Source of the DNA: Syntrophales bacterium
GTDB taxonomy: Bacteria > Desulfobacterota > Syntrophia > Syntrophales > UBA5619
NCBI GenBank assembly: GCA_023229765.1
Contig: JALNYO010000056.1
Location: 1 to 13,680 of the forward strand
Length of the DNA stretch: 13,680 nt
Direction of reading: 5' to 3'
Shown here piece by piece: positions 1 to 6,265 of this stretch (position 1 is the first letter of the stretch; the number at the start of each line of letters is the position of its first letter). Both the position numbers and the translations under genes were made by a program. The notes under the pieces were generated by a model. That model was not told the DNA's origin. It ran no database searches and saw only the letters and a list, made by a program, of their open reading frames with translations.

Positions 1-208
1 AAGGGTGGTAATCCATAGAACCGTAGAGCTTGAAAACCTTGCAATCCCGACATTCCCAGTCGAAATTGAGGATATTCCGGCACTCAGTTCCGGCAACCTC
101 CCAGCAGGGACGTTCCGTGTCTTTATAGGCTGCACAGCGCGAATAAACACCTTCTGTGCAACCTAAAAAATCCCAGCAGGGGATTTTCTCGCTCCAGAAA
201 TCAGCCAT
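1..208 (-). CDS. Two-CW domain small cysteine-rich protein (partial, 3' end outside window)
   Basis: Reading the minus strand from the ATG at 208 gives 69 codons without a stop before the window edge, so the C-terminus is missing. The protein starts MADFWSEKIPCWDFLGC and carries two CW motifs, PCWDF (about residues 10-14) and PCWEV (about 38-42). It has further cysteines in CTEG, SRCAA, TECRN and a CRDCK pair near residue 58, which is the spacing of the small two-CW proteins found in Desulfobacterota. The cysteine pattern suggests a metal or Fe-S site; the function of the family is unknown to me. There is no signal peptide or membrane segment in the visible part. Upstream on the same strand is an ArsR-family gene, and the promoter of this gene overlaps an inverted repeat resembling one at the arsR promoter, so metal- or redox-dependent control is likely. 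A Shine-Dalgarno candidate (AAGGAG) lies rather far upstream, about 18 bases from the ATG. Confidence 0.7.
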   Translation of the reverse strand, partial: MADFWSEKIPCWDFLGCTEGVYSRCAAYKDTERPCWEVAGTECRNILNFDWECRDCKVFKLYGSMDYHP

Positions 209-276
209 CTCTATCTAACCTCTAAGCTCCTTATCAGCAGTAAAAAAGTTTTTAGTATCAAATCATTACATTGTTT

Positions 277-305
277 TATAAATAGTTGGTTGCCATATTG
301 GCCAA
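277..305 (-). promoter_or_regulatory. Putative sigma-70 promoter of the two-CW gene
   Basis: On the minus strand TTGGCC (300-305) is followed after exactly 17 bp by TTTATA (277-282), about 70 bp upstream of the ATG at 208. The region is AT-rich. The -35 box is only a partial match, and the inverted repeat at 286-309 covers the -35 and most of the spacer, the usual place for an ArsR-type repressor to block RNA polymerase. Confidence 0.45.
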
Positions 306-309
306 CCAA
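286..309. promoter_or_regulatory. Inverted repeat, candidate ArsR operator
   Basis: TTGGTTG (286-292) and CAACCAA (303-309) are perfect 7-bp inverted arms. A CCATATTGG core between them adds further partial symmetry. TAGTTGG (283-289) also occurs, on the other strand, at the arsR promoter (683-689 as CCAACTA with CCAAC repeated). The position over a promoter and the shared motif suggest an operator; binding is inferred. Confidence 0.45.
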
Positions 310-327
310 TAAGCAAAAAAATTATCT

Positions 328-639
328 TTACAGACATTGCAATTGCTTATTTACTCTGTCTTTAATGACAACATTGGCGCACCTGAAGAAATCCGCAGCA
401 CACGGCACTTCGAGTTTATAGATCATTTTCCTCCCGGTTTTCCGTGAAGAAATGACCCCTGATTCTTTAAGAACGAGCAGGTGTTTGGAGATTGTGGATT
501 TATCGAATTGAAACAGTTTGAATATTTCTGAAAAGGAGCACTCTCTGCCCTGGAGAAATTCGATGACCATCAGACGCACTGGATGGGCCATTGCCTTGAC
601 AAGTTTTACCCTTAATTCCGCTTCGCAGAAGGTTATCAT
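328..639 (-). CDS. ArsR/SmtB-family transcriptional regulator
   Basis: This 103-residue protein has the size and layout of an ArsR-family winged-helix repressor. The hallmark AHPVRLMVIEFL helix lies at about residues 18-29. A helix-turn-helix follows, with recognition helix KSTISKHLLVLKESG (about 47-61), and then a beta wing, ISSRKTGRKMIYKL (63-76). Cysteines at positions 5, 34, 80, 87 and 102 could form a metal or thiol sensor. C34 sits near the place of the ELCVCDL site of classical ArsR/SmtB proteins, but that motif itself is absent, so the inducer cannot be named. The gene has its own promoter (672-700) with a candidate operator in the spacer. It is followed on the same strand by the two-CW gene, whose promoter carries a similar sequence. 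It probably represses itself and that neighbour. The Shine-Dalgarno before the ATG is weak (GGGGCGAAAAG). Confidence 0.85.
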   Translation of the reverse strand: MITFCEAELRVKLVKAMAHPVRLMVIEFLQGRECSFSEIFKLFQFDKSTISKHLLVLKESGVISSRKTGRKMIYKLEVPCAADFFRCANVVIKDRVNKQLQCL

Positions 640-671
640 CTTTTCGCCCCGTCGGATCGCTGATTCGTAAC

Positions 672-700
672 TCTATGCCAACTAACCAACGTCTTGTCAA
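672..700 (-). promoter_or_regulatory. arsR-type gene promoter with internal operator-like motif
   Basis: On the minus strand TTGACA (695-700) and CATAGA (672-677) are separated by exactly 17 bp, 33 bp upstream of the ATG at 639. The spacer reads AGACGTTGGTTAGTTGG, containing the TAGTTGG motif that recurs at 283-289. GTCTTG-T-CAAGAC (691-703) is a perfect palindrome over the -35 box. A repressor bound here would block its own transcription. Confidence 0.6.
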
Positions 701-730
701 GACAATTTTTTTCGTTGTATTGACCGCCGC

Positions 731-1063
731 TTAGGCGTCGAACGTGTTTTTCATGACGTCCTGTCTAATTATGAACCGTTCACACCGCTTGTCGATAATC
801 TTCATGAAAGCGAGGGCGCCCGGCGCGTCTCTGTCAAGGACGATCCTCTTTATCTGCATATGTTCATCGGACGTAAATGTTATAATAGCCTGATCAAGCA
901 TAATAACCTCCTGAAAAATGTCAATTAATTCAGATTCAAAAACAGTAAGCGCAGGAGGAGGATCTGTGAGCTCGTAGGAGATGCCGAGGGCAGTGAGAGC
1001 CGGCAGCACCCGCTGAAACTCGGTTGCGGCGGGGAAGGTGGTCACGAGTAAAGCTGTTTCCAT
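731..1063 (-). CDS. DUF3343-like putative sulfur/selenium carrier with C-terminal shared module
   Basis: The product has 110 residues. I take the ATG at 1063 as the start; the TTG codon just before it would add one residue. Residues 3-40 (LLVTTFPAATEFQRVLPALTALGISYELTDPPPAL, quoted in pieces: VTTFPAATEF, LGISYELTDPPP) resemble the N-terminal half of DUF3343 proteins, which are proposed Se/S carriers. The usual mid-domain CG motif of that family is not visible. The C-terminal half (about 69-94) holds MQIKRIVLDRDAPG and an ALAFMKIIDKRC helix, closely matching the small protein encoded at the head of the operon. The only cysteine is C94. It is the last gene of the cysteine desulfurase operon, so a role in accepting or relaying sulfur is plausible but inferred. 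The Shine-Dalgarno is weak (AGAAGAAG). Confidence 0.6.
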   Translation of the reverse strand: METALLVTTFPAATEFQRVLPALTALGISYELTDPPPALTVFESELIDIFQEVIMLDQAIITFTSDEHMQIKRIVLDRDAPGALAFMKIIDKRCERFIIRQDVMKNTFDA

Positions 1064-1118
1064 CAAAGGCTTCTTCTGCTACATTGTTTTGCTTGCTTGG
1101 GATGAAGGGTAAACTGCG

Positions 1119-1286
1119 CTATTTCGCACAGCGCCTGCGCGCCGCAGCGTCAACTTTACTGGCGATAACCTTTGTGACGAACCGGAGAATCTCCTGCGGT
1201 TCGTTGGAATGGGTAAGCTTGAGCGCCTCCGTCACCTCGGATTCTTCCAGAACGATTACCGTCCGTTCAATGTTATCTCTTGCCAT
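1119..1286 (-). CDS. Small protein in cysteine desulfurase operon
   Basis: This 55-residue ORF was found by reading the minus strand between the desulfurase and the DUF3343-like gene. It starts MARDNIERTVIVLEESEVTE and ends ARRRCAK. The upstream sequence GGAGGGGGAGGAAAAGAGGG supplies an excellent ribosome-binding region, and the ORF starts 33 bp after the desulfurase stop, so cotranslation is likely. Its middle (about 17-42: EALKLTHSNEPQEIL then RFVTKVIA) aligns without gaps to the shared module of the two other small proteins of the operon, though the KRVVLDRD core is not conserved here. Its single cysteine is three residues from the C-terminus. I do not recognise a named family. The position and alignment suggest a paralogous small partner protein. 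Confidence 0.6.
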   Translation of the reverse strand: MARDNIERTVIVLEESEVTEALKLTHSNEPQEILRFVTKVIASKVDAAARRRCAK

Positions 1287-1318
1287 GGCAGCCCTCTTTT
1301 CCTCCCCCTCCTGTAAGC

Positions 1319-2464
1319 CTATCCGATCACGATATTATGCAACGCATCCGCCGCGGCGCTGATTTCGTCCTCTGTGTTGAAGAACCCGGGGCTGAAGCGC
1401 AGCGCTCCACCCTGCTCCAAAGTGCCGGCGGTGCGATGGGCCTGGGGCGCGCAGTGCAGGCCGGCTCGCGTCATGACGGCAAATACCTGGTCGAGCACCA
1501 CAGCAAGCTGGTCGGGCACATACTCATCTATCACTACGGAGACGATTGCCGTGCGGCGGTTCAGATCGGCAGGGCCCAGCAGCGTCAAGTCAGGCAGATC
1601 TTGCAGGGCAGTGATCAACTGGGCAGTCAAAGCCATTTCGTGTTCCCGAATGTTCAAAACTCCCTCTTTCAGCACAAAGCGGACCCCAGCCAGCAGCCCG
1701 GCTATGCCGGCGGCGTTTTGCGTGCCGGCCTCCAGGCGCAGGGGGAGCTCTTCCGGCATGGTTTCCGGTTCAGATTGGGTGCCGGAGCCGCCCTCGATCC
1801 ACGTCTCCAGCGTGACGCCGGGGCGGACAACGAGCCCTCCGGTTCCGTGGGGTCCATAGAGCCCCTTGTGGCCGGCAAAGGCCAACAGGTCTATGTGCAT
1901 CGCTTCCATGTCGATCGAGCAGGCGCCGGCGGTCTGCGCTGCATCCACCAAAAAAAGAACGCCGCGCGCGCGGGCGATCCGGCCGATCTCGGTGATGGGC
2001 TGGATTGTCCCCAGGACGTTGGAGGCGTGCTGCATGGCGATCATCCGCGTCTCCGGGCGAATGGCCTTTGCAACATCAGCGGGGGCCAGCGTGCCGTCCA
2101 CTGCGCAGGGGACGGCGGTTATTGACACCCCGCCGCGCTCCAGCGCTTTGAGCGGCCGCCACATAGCGTTGTGCTCGACGGACGAGGTGACGACGTGGTC
2201 GCCCGGCTTCAGGGCGCCCTTGAGCGCCATATTGATGGCTTGAGTCGCGTTCATTGTGAAGGCTACGCCGCCCTGGGCCGGCGCGTTAAAGAGCTGTGTC
2301 AGCGCCTCTCGCGCCTTGTCGGCGATTCGGGCGGCCTCTTCCTCCCGCTGATGGCCCCCGCGTCCGGGGGTTGCGCCTACCCACCGCATGAAGCGGTTCA
2401 CGGCGCGATATACCGATTCCGGTTTGGGCCAGCTCGTAGCCGCGTTATCCAGATAAACTCCCAT
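1319..2464 (-). CDS. Cysteine desulfurase family protein (EF2568-like, class V aminotransferase)
   Basis: This 381-residue PLP enzyme belongs to the NifS/SufS fold; such enzymes take sulfur (or selenium) from cysteine (selenocysteine) to form a persulfide. The start MGVYLDNAATSWPKPE is typical of the family. SSVEHNA (about 95-100) holds the histidine over PLP, DAAQT (174-178) the cofactor aspartate and glutamine, and AGHKGLYGPHGTG the Schiff-base lysine K200. The catalytic cysteine is C338, in GLHCAPQAHRTAGT. The short active-site loop and this cysteine context fit the TIGR01977/EF2568-like branch. That branch often sits with selenium-dependent molybdenum hydroxylase genes, but no selD, yqeB or xdh-type gene is visible here. 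The start overlaps the preceding small ORF by 20 nt and follows AGGAAAAGGAA, implying translational coupling. The neighbouring small proteins are likely partners. Confidence 0.92.
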   Translation of the reverse strand: MGVYLDNAATSWPKPESVYRAVNRFMRWVGATPGRGGHQREEEAARIADKAREALTQLFNAPAQGGVAFTMNATQAINMALKGALKPGDHVVTSSVEHNAMWRPLKALERGGVSITAVPCAVDGTLAPADVAKAIRPETRMIAMQHASNVLGTIQPITEIGRIARARGVLFLVDAAQTAGACSIDMEAMHIDLLAFAGHKGLYGPHGTGGLVVRPGVTLETWIEGGSGTQSEPETMPEELPLRLEAGTQNAAGIAGLLAGVRFVLKEGVLNIREHEMALTAQLITALQDLPDLTLLGPADLNRRTAIVSVVIDEYVPDQLAVVLDQVFAVMTRAGLHCAPQAHRTAGTLEQGGALRFSPGFFNTEDEISAAADALHNIVIG

Positions 2465-2657
2465 TTTCCTTTTCCTCGCCGCCCGCCCTACTAATCCCGT
2501 AACGATCTGCCATAGCGCGGGCTTGCGGCGCGATCACGGCCTTAAAGAATTTCACTGCCTCGGCGATGTCGCGGTCGAGCACGACTCGCTTGAGCTGGAT
2601 GGCTTCGGCAGTTCCCACCATCACCCAGATGGCAATATTTTTCTTTTTTGCTTTCAT
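2445..2657 (-). CDS. Small protein heading the cysteine desulfurase operon
   Basis: The product has 70 residues from the ATG at 2657 (MKAKKKNIAIWVMVGTAEAI). A longer GTG start at 2714 is possible but would add a 19-residue extension unlike anything in the family, and AAGGCG sits just before the ATG. Residues 19-43 contain AIQLKRVVLDRD followed by an amphipathic helix with VKFFKAVIAPQ. This matches the C-terminal half of the DUF3343-like protein at 731-1063, with about 11 of 21 positions identical by eye. There is no cysteine, so it cannot itself carry persulfide; a structural or scaffold role is more likely. It is the first gene after the promoter at 2819-2847, and it overlaps the desulfurase start by 20 nt. 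I know no named family for it. Confidence 0.6.
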   Translation of the reverse strand: MKAKKKNIAIWVMVGTAEAIQLKRVVLDRDIAEAVKFFKAVIAPQARAMADRYGISRAGGEEKENGSLSG

Positions 2658-2812
2658 TGAGGGCGCCTTATGCTCAGTTTGCTTGTTTATCCCGGAACGT
2701 TCCGTGCGCCGCACCCGCGGTGGAGAGAAACAGATGAAGGCACACCGGACAATATTATGGGAAATATCGCCTTGCGTTGCGGCTGCGCCGGGCCGCTGTC
2801 AGCCGAACCTTG
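2658..2812 (-). promoter_or_regulatory. Long, potentially structured 5' leader of the desulfurase operon
   Basis: About 155 nt separate the predicted transcription start (near 2812) from the first ATG. On the transcript, CCGGTGTGCC (2739-2748) can pair with GGCGCACGG (2702-2710) with one bulged G and one G-U pair, and a small CACC/GGTG hairpin (2712-2722) lies inside. No known riboswitch consensus is recognised. The leader may simply be unstructured spacer. Confidence 0.3.
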
Positions 2813-2818
2813 GCGGCG

Positions 2819-2847
2819 ATTATAGCCAAGCGCGCATTCCGTGTCAA
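2819..2847 (-). promoter_or_regulatory. Consensus sigma-70 promoter of the desulfurase operon
   Basis: Minus-strand TTGACA (2842-2847), 17 bp, TATAAT (2819-2824): both boxes and the spacing are at consensus. It faces the minus-strand operon, and no competing gene lies between. It should be a strong, largely constitutive promoter. Confidence 0.8.
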
Positions 2848-2971
2848 GATAATTAAGCAACAATATATCCAAACATAAATTGACTTAACAGTCATCAACG
2901 ATGAAAATGCTTTATTAAATTAGAAAATAATCATATATTAACGCTAATATGGATGATAATATTAATTGCCG

Positions 2972-3000
2972 TTGACATAAATAAACCAATTCAGTATATT
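2972..3000 (+). promoter_or_regulatory. Near-consensus sigma-70 promoter before the decayed regulator
   Basis: TTGACA (2972-2977), 17 bp spacer, TATATT (2995-3000), in an AT-rich stretch. It points to the regulator remnant at 3055-3391. A five-codon ORF (ATG at 3023, stop TAA) with AAGG directly before it follows and is probably meaningless. About 125 bp of AT-rich sequence separate this promoter from the oppositely facing one at 2819-2847; no gene is seen there. Confidence 0.6.
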
Positions 3001-3054
3001 ACTATCGGTAAATGTAATAAGGATGCGTGCAGATTTTTAAAGGTTATGTAGGCA

Positions 3055-3391
3055 ATGTCCAATGCAATCCAGCGGCGGGTCTAGCGGGTCAGCAAAAAGG
3101 CTGTGAAGCAGCGGGAAGTTTTGCTTCGATATCCTCCGCTCAAGCTCCTGCCAGTCCCACTGTCCCCTGGAGATGACCTTGAAGGCGGGCGCGCCAGTTT
3201 ACAATCATTCCGCCGTGATCATCAATCGGGCGGGAAAGGAGATCCCGATCAACATCTCGGAGAAAAACCTCATCCGGGACACCCTGAAAGCGCAGGACGG
3301 CAACCGGCTCAAAACGGCCCGTCAGCTTGGCCTCAGCCGTTCCACCCTCTGGCGGAAGATTCGCAAACATGGCCTGTCCCGGGCCTCTTGA
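3055..3391 (+). pseudogene. Decayed PAS / sigma-54 / Fis-HTH transcriptional regulator, AAA+ domain deleted
   Basis: Two ends of a bacterial enhancer-binding protein are joined without its middle. From about 3113, one frame reads GKFCFDILRSSSCQSHCPLE, then MTLKAGAPVYNHSAVIINRAG and KEIPINIS. This is the cysteine-bearing end of the PAS domain common in deltaproteobacterial sigma-54 regulators (C-x3-CPL, then TL-x-G-x-PV, IIN-x-x-GKxIPI). It then passes straight into a Fis-type helix-turn-helix, EKNLIRDTLKAQDGN, RLKTARQLGLSRSTLWRKIR (junction near 3259). The roughly 240-residue AAA+ domain with Walker motifs and GAFTGA is absent. Upstream PAS sequence (from ATG 3055, with NAIQRRV and VSKKAV) is in another frame and interrupted by TAG at 3082. 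An ATG at 3173 opens a 72-codon ORF that could still make a small Fis-like DNA-binding protein, but it has only GGAG directly abutting the start. Confidence 0.7.
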
Positions 3392-3499
3392 CAGCACTTG
3401 CCGTCTTTGGAGGTCATCGTTGAAGCGCCTGCAGCGACATTTTATGGAATGATATGGAAAAGTCGGAATTTCAGAGTCAATAAATTATGATGATTTTCC

Positions 3500-3540
3500 G
3501 TTTCATAATGGCTATGTCTGTCTGGAACAGTTTCATGATG
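3500..3540 (+). promoter_or_regulatory. Candidate enhancer (upstream activating sequence) of the glucan operon
   Basis: GTTTCATAATG (3500-3510) and GTTTCATGATG (3530-3540) are near-identical direct repeats exactly 30 bp apart, about three helical turns. The second is part of CTGGAACAGTTTC (3522-3534), a near-palindrome of GAAAC-A-GTTTC with one mismatch. It is almost the same as CTGAAACAGTTTC at 6352-6364. The centre at 3529 is 102 bp upstream of the GG of the sigma-54 element at 3631. Confidence 0.4.
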
Positions 3541-3629
3541 CCGCTCCCTTTTCGTGGATAATCCTTCTAACGTTTTTGTAATCGCTTAATACCATGGTAG
3601 GAAAAACCTGCAAGACCAACAGTGATTAT

Positions 3630-3645
3630 TGGCATTGATTTTGCG
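3630..3645 (+). promoter_or_regulatory. Candidate sigma-54 (-24/-12) promoter of the glucan operon
   Basis: TGGCATTGATTTTGCG has GG at 3631-3632 and GC at 3643-3644 with the obligatory 10-bp spacing. It matches the consensus TGGCACG-N4-TTGC at TGGCA and TTGC. It lies 128 bp before the glycosyltransferase ATG, on the correct strand, with no clear sigma-70 promoter nearby. Confidence 0.5.
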
Positions 3646-3772
3646 TCTGATATTACGGTAAAAGGGATTAGCGAACTGATCCGAAGTACTTGTCCAATAG
3701 CGGCCAGTCGGTCTAAATTACGAATCAGTAAAGGCGATCGTTTGCAGAATATCGCCAGAGAGGAACGAACCG

Positions 3773-5041
3773 ATGCGCGTTTTTATGTTAGGCTGGGAAT
3801 TTCCTCCCCATATCAGCGGCGGACTGGGAACTGCCTGTTTTGGGATCACCATGGGACTGAGCCGGCTGGGCGCAGAGATCATTTTCGTCCTGCCGAAAAT
3901 AAGGGGGGAACAGCGTCCATCTCATGTGAACCTGGTATCGGCGTCGCAAGTTCCCTTGAGCGGCGATTCCGCAGCGGAAATATTCACAAAAACAGTTAAA
4001 TTCATGGCAATCGAAGCTGCCCTGAGGCCATACGCAATAATCCGACCGGGGAGCGTCGCCTCGTCACGGGGCATCCTGGCAGATCAGAAGCCGAGCCAGG
4101 GCACGGGGGAACTCGCCGGCGATTATGGTTCAGACCTCTTCCGGGAAGTGAGCGACTATGGGCGAGCGGCAGGTGTTCTTGCGGGGAAAGAGAGCTTCGA
4201 TGTCATCCACGGACATGATTGGATGACCGTCCCTGCGGGGATCGAGGCCCGGCAGGTAAGCGGCAGGCCCTATATCTACCATGTCCACTCCCTTGAATTC
4301 GACCGGAGCGGCGAGAACGTCAATCGTCAGGTTTACGATGTTGAGTGTTACGGACTTGAGAATGCCGATCATATTATCAGCGTGAGCCATTACACGAAGA
4401 ATGTCATCGTGAACCGCTACGGCATAAGCCCCGACAAGGTCACGGTTGTTCACAATGCCGTTTCACGCAGCGAGGGGCGCTTATTCCCCCGCGTTGAGAA
4501 ACGGACCGGTGAAAAGATTGTTCTCTTCCTCGGGAGGATCACGTTTCAAAAGGGGCCCGACTACTTCATTGAGGCGGCGGCGAGGGTGCTGGAGAAGATT
4601 CCGGACGTGACTTTTATCATGGCCGGCGCCGGGGACATGATGTCCCGGATGATCGAACGGGTGGCCGAGTTGAAAATGGGCCGCAACTTTCATTTTGCCG
4701 GCTTTCTGGAGGGCGAAGAGGTGGAGCGAATCTATGCCATGAGCGATCTCTATGTCATGCCGAGCGTATCCGAACCCTTTGGGATATCGCCACTGGAAGC
4801 CATGCTTTATGATGTTCCGGTCATTATCTCCAAACAGTCGGGTGTTTCCGAGATTCTTCACCACGCATTGAAAGTGAACTTCTGGGACGTCAATGAACTG
4901 GCCGACAAGATGATCGGGGCGCTCAGGCATCCGGCTCTGGTAATGGAGATGACGACCAGAGCGCGGGAAGAACTGAAAAACATTCGCTGGAACGCGGCCG
5001 CGGAAAAAATCCTGTCGGTTTACCGCAGGTTCTGTAAATAG
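3773..5041 (+). CDS. GT-B glycosyltransferase, glycogen synthase-like
   Basis: This 422-residue cytosolic enzyme has a two-Rossmann GT-B fold. The N-terminus MRVFMLGWEFPPHISGGLGTA has the glycine-rich GGLG loop (16-19) of glycogen/starch synthases. FDVIHGHDW (about 142-150) is the conserved HGHDW strand. The C-terminal domain starts near 247 with KIVLFLGRITFQKGPDYFIEA and carries SVSEPFGISPLEAMLYDVPV, the retaining E-x7-E motif with E334 and E342. It probably extends an alpha-1,4-glucan from a nucleotide sugar, but GT4 enzymes with other acceptors have the same motifs, so the substrate is inferred from the GH57 partner 12 bp downstream. This gene pairing also recalls archaeal glycogen loci. 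AGAGAGGA lies just before the ATG. The length is shorter than GlgA (about 480), closer to the archaeal-type or GT4 enzymes. Confidence 0.85.
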   Translation: MRVFMLGWEFPPHISGGLGTACFGITMGLSRLGAEIIFVLPKIRGEQRPSHVNLVSASQVPLSGDSAAEIFTKTVKFMAIEAALRPYAIIRPGSVASSRGILADQKPSQGTGELAGDYGSDLFREVSDYGRAAGVLAGKESFDVIHGHDWMTVPAGIEARQVSGRPYIYHVHSLEFDRSGENVNRQVYDVECYGLENADHIISVSHYTKNVIVNRYGISPDKVTVVHNAVSRSEGRLFPRVEKRTGEKIVLFLGRITFQKGPDYFIEAAARVLEKIPDVTFIMAGAGDMMSRMIERVAELKMGRNFHFAGFLEGEEVERIYAMSDLYVMPSVSEPFGISPLEAMLYDVPVIISKQSGVSEILHHALKVNFWDVNELADKMIGALRHPALVMEMTTRAREELKNIRWNAAAEKILSVYRRFCK

Positions 5042-5053
5042 GGAGGAGGGAAG

Positions 5054-6265
5054 ATGCCTTCGGTATGCTGTTATTTTCAGGTTCATCAGCCATTGCGCCA
5101 CCGCCATTTTACCGTTTTTGACTTCAAACAGGGGCTCTCGTACGAGGATGAGGAAAATAACCGGCAGATTTTGAACAAGGTGGCAAAGAAATGTTACCTG
5201 CCGACGAACCGGATCATGCTCGACCTGATCCGGAAACACGGAGGAGATTTCCGGATTTCTTTTTCGGTTACGGGTGTTATGCTCGAACAGATGGAGAGGT
5301 ACAATCCGCAGGTTCTCGACAGCTTCAAGCGTCTTGCCGATACCGGATGTGTGGAGTTCCTGGGAGAAACCTATTACCACTCCCTGGCCTTTCTGTATTC
5401 CATGCGGGAGTTCAGGGAGCAGGTGGCGCTTCACAGGGAAAAGATCAAAGCCCTCTTTGGTCAGACGCCCCAGACCTTCCGGAATACGGAACTGATTTAC
5501 AGCAACGACCTGGCGAGGGTCATTGAGAAGATGCGCTACAAAGCGATCCTCGCCGAGGGTGCGGACAATGTCCTCGAATGGCGGAGTCCCAACCATGTCT
5601 ATCAGCCGGCAGGGTGTGCGAAACTGAAGCTCCTCCTCCGCAATTACCGTCTTTCCGATGACATTGCCTTCCGCTTCTCCAATCGGCAGTGGCCGGAGTA
5701 CCCCCTTACGGCGGACAAGTTCGCCCGCTGGCTCCACCGGACGGATGCCGCCGGCCAGACGATCAATCTCTTTATGGATTACGAAACATTTGGCGAGCAC
5801 CAGTGGGCGGATACGGGGATATTTGACTTCCTTAAGGCGTTTCCGGGCGAGGTCTTGAAAAACCCGGACTTCAGGTTTCAAACGCCGCTGGAAGTCGCCC
5901 GGGAGAACGACTCGGCGGCGCAACTGGATGTGCCGAATCCCGTGTCGTGGGCGGATGTCGAGCGGGATCTGACGGCCTGGATCGGAAACGCCCTGCAGAA
6001 AGACGCCATTAATGCCTTATATGGCCTGGAACGAAAAGTCAGAAAAACAAAAAATGCCGGGATTCTAAGCATCTGGCGAAGGCTTCAAACCTCCGACCAT
6101 TTCTATTACATGTGCACCAAGTGGTTTGCCGACGGGGATGTCCACAAGTATTTCAACCCCTATGCGTCGCCCTACGACGCCTATATCAATTATATGAACA
6201 TCCTGGCGGATTTTTCTGATGCAATGTCGGCGCAGGCATGCCGGCGGGAGGCGCCCGTCGCATAA
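5054..6265 (+). CDS. Glycoside hydrolase family 57 (alpha-amylase / glucanotransferase-like)
   Basis: This 403-residue enzyme acts on alpha-glucans. GH57 motifs appear in order: YFQVHQPLR (7-15, motif 1 HQP), SFSVTGVMLEQM (69-80), GCVEFLGETYYHSLA (98-112), then FRNTELIY with the likely nucleophile E146, and LFMDYETFGEHQW with the likely acid/base D242. This motif set matches the compact amylase-type members related to MJ1611. It has no signal peptide, so it acts in the cytoplasm, presumably on the polymer made by the preceding glycosyltransferase (trimming, debranching or transglycosylation). It starts 12 bp after that gene with a very strong GGGAGGAGGGAAG ribosome-binding site, so the two form one operon. 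The family contains amylases, branching enzymes and 4-alpha-glucanotransferases, which cannot be separated from sequence by eye. No terminator is obvious after the stop. Confidence 0.88.
   Translation: MPSVCCYFQVHQPLRHRHFTVFDFKQGLSYEDEENNRQILNKVAKKCYLPTNRIMLDLIRKHGGDFRISFSVTGVMLEQMERYNPQVLDSFKRLADTGCVEFLGETYYHSLAFLYSMREFREQVALHREKIKALFGQTPQTFRNTELIYSNDLARVIEKMRYKAILAEGADNVLEWRSPNHVYQPAGCAKLKLLLRNYRLSDDIAFRFSNRQWPEYPLTADKFARWLHRTDAAGQTINLFMDYETFGEHQWADTGIFDFLKAFPGEVLKNPDFRFQTPLEVARENDSAAQLDVPNPVSWADVERDLTAWIGNALQKDAINALYGLERKVRKTKNAGILSIWRRLQTSDHFYYMCTKWFADGDVHKYFNPYASPYDAYINYMNILADFSDAMSAQACRREAPVA

Larger units (their letters stand above)
3392..3772 (+). other. Leader region of the glucan operon, no convincing gene
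   Basis: This stretch carries no ORF with recognisable protein features; a GTG-started frame at 3622 runs into the glycosyltransferase gene out of frame and looks like a shadow. It holds a candidate enhancer (3500-3540), a candidate sigma-54 promoter (3630-3645) and a perfect 10-bp palindrome, TACCATGGTA, near 3592-3601. The 5' leader from the predicted start to the ATG at 3773 would be about 115 nt. Confidence 0.5.

Noticed and set aside
691..716. GTCTTG-T-CAAGAC palindrome followed by a T7 run, as a plus-strand terminator
   Set aside because: No plus-strand gene ends there. The same bases form the -35 box of the minus-strand arsR-type promoter, so an operator role is more likely.
1280..2125. 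281-codon open frame on the plus strand
   Set aside because: It is opposite the cysteine desulfurase with its K200 and C338 motifs; the translation has no recognisable domain.
3482..3541. Short minus-strand ORF (MKLFQTDIAIMKRKIIIIY) with AAAAGGGAG before it
   Set aside because: Only 19 codons, and it coincides with the proposed enhancer region; no independent support.
3622..3999. GTG-started 125-codon plus frame
   Set aside because: It overlaps the glycosyltransferase in another frame and its first 50 codons have no family resemblance.
4481..5923. 480-codon open frame on the minus strand
   Set aside because: It is antisense to two genes with full catalytic motifs (GT-B and GH57), has no ribosome-binding site and reads as low-complexity R/P/H-rich sequence.
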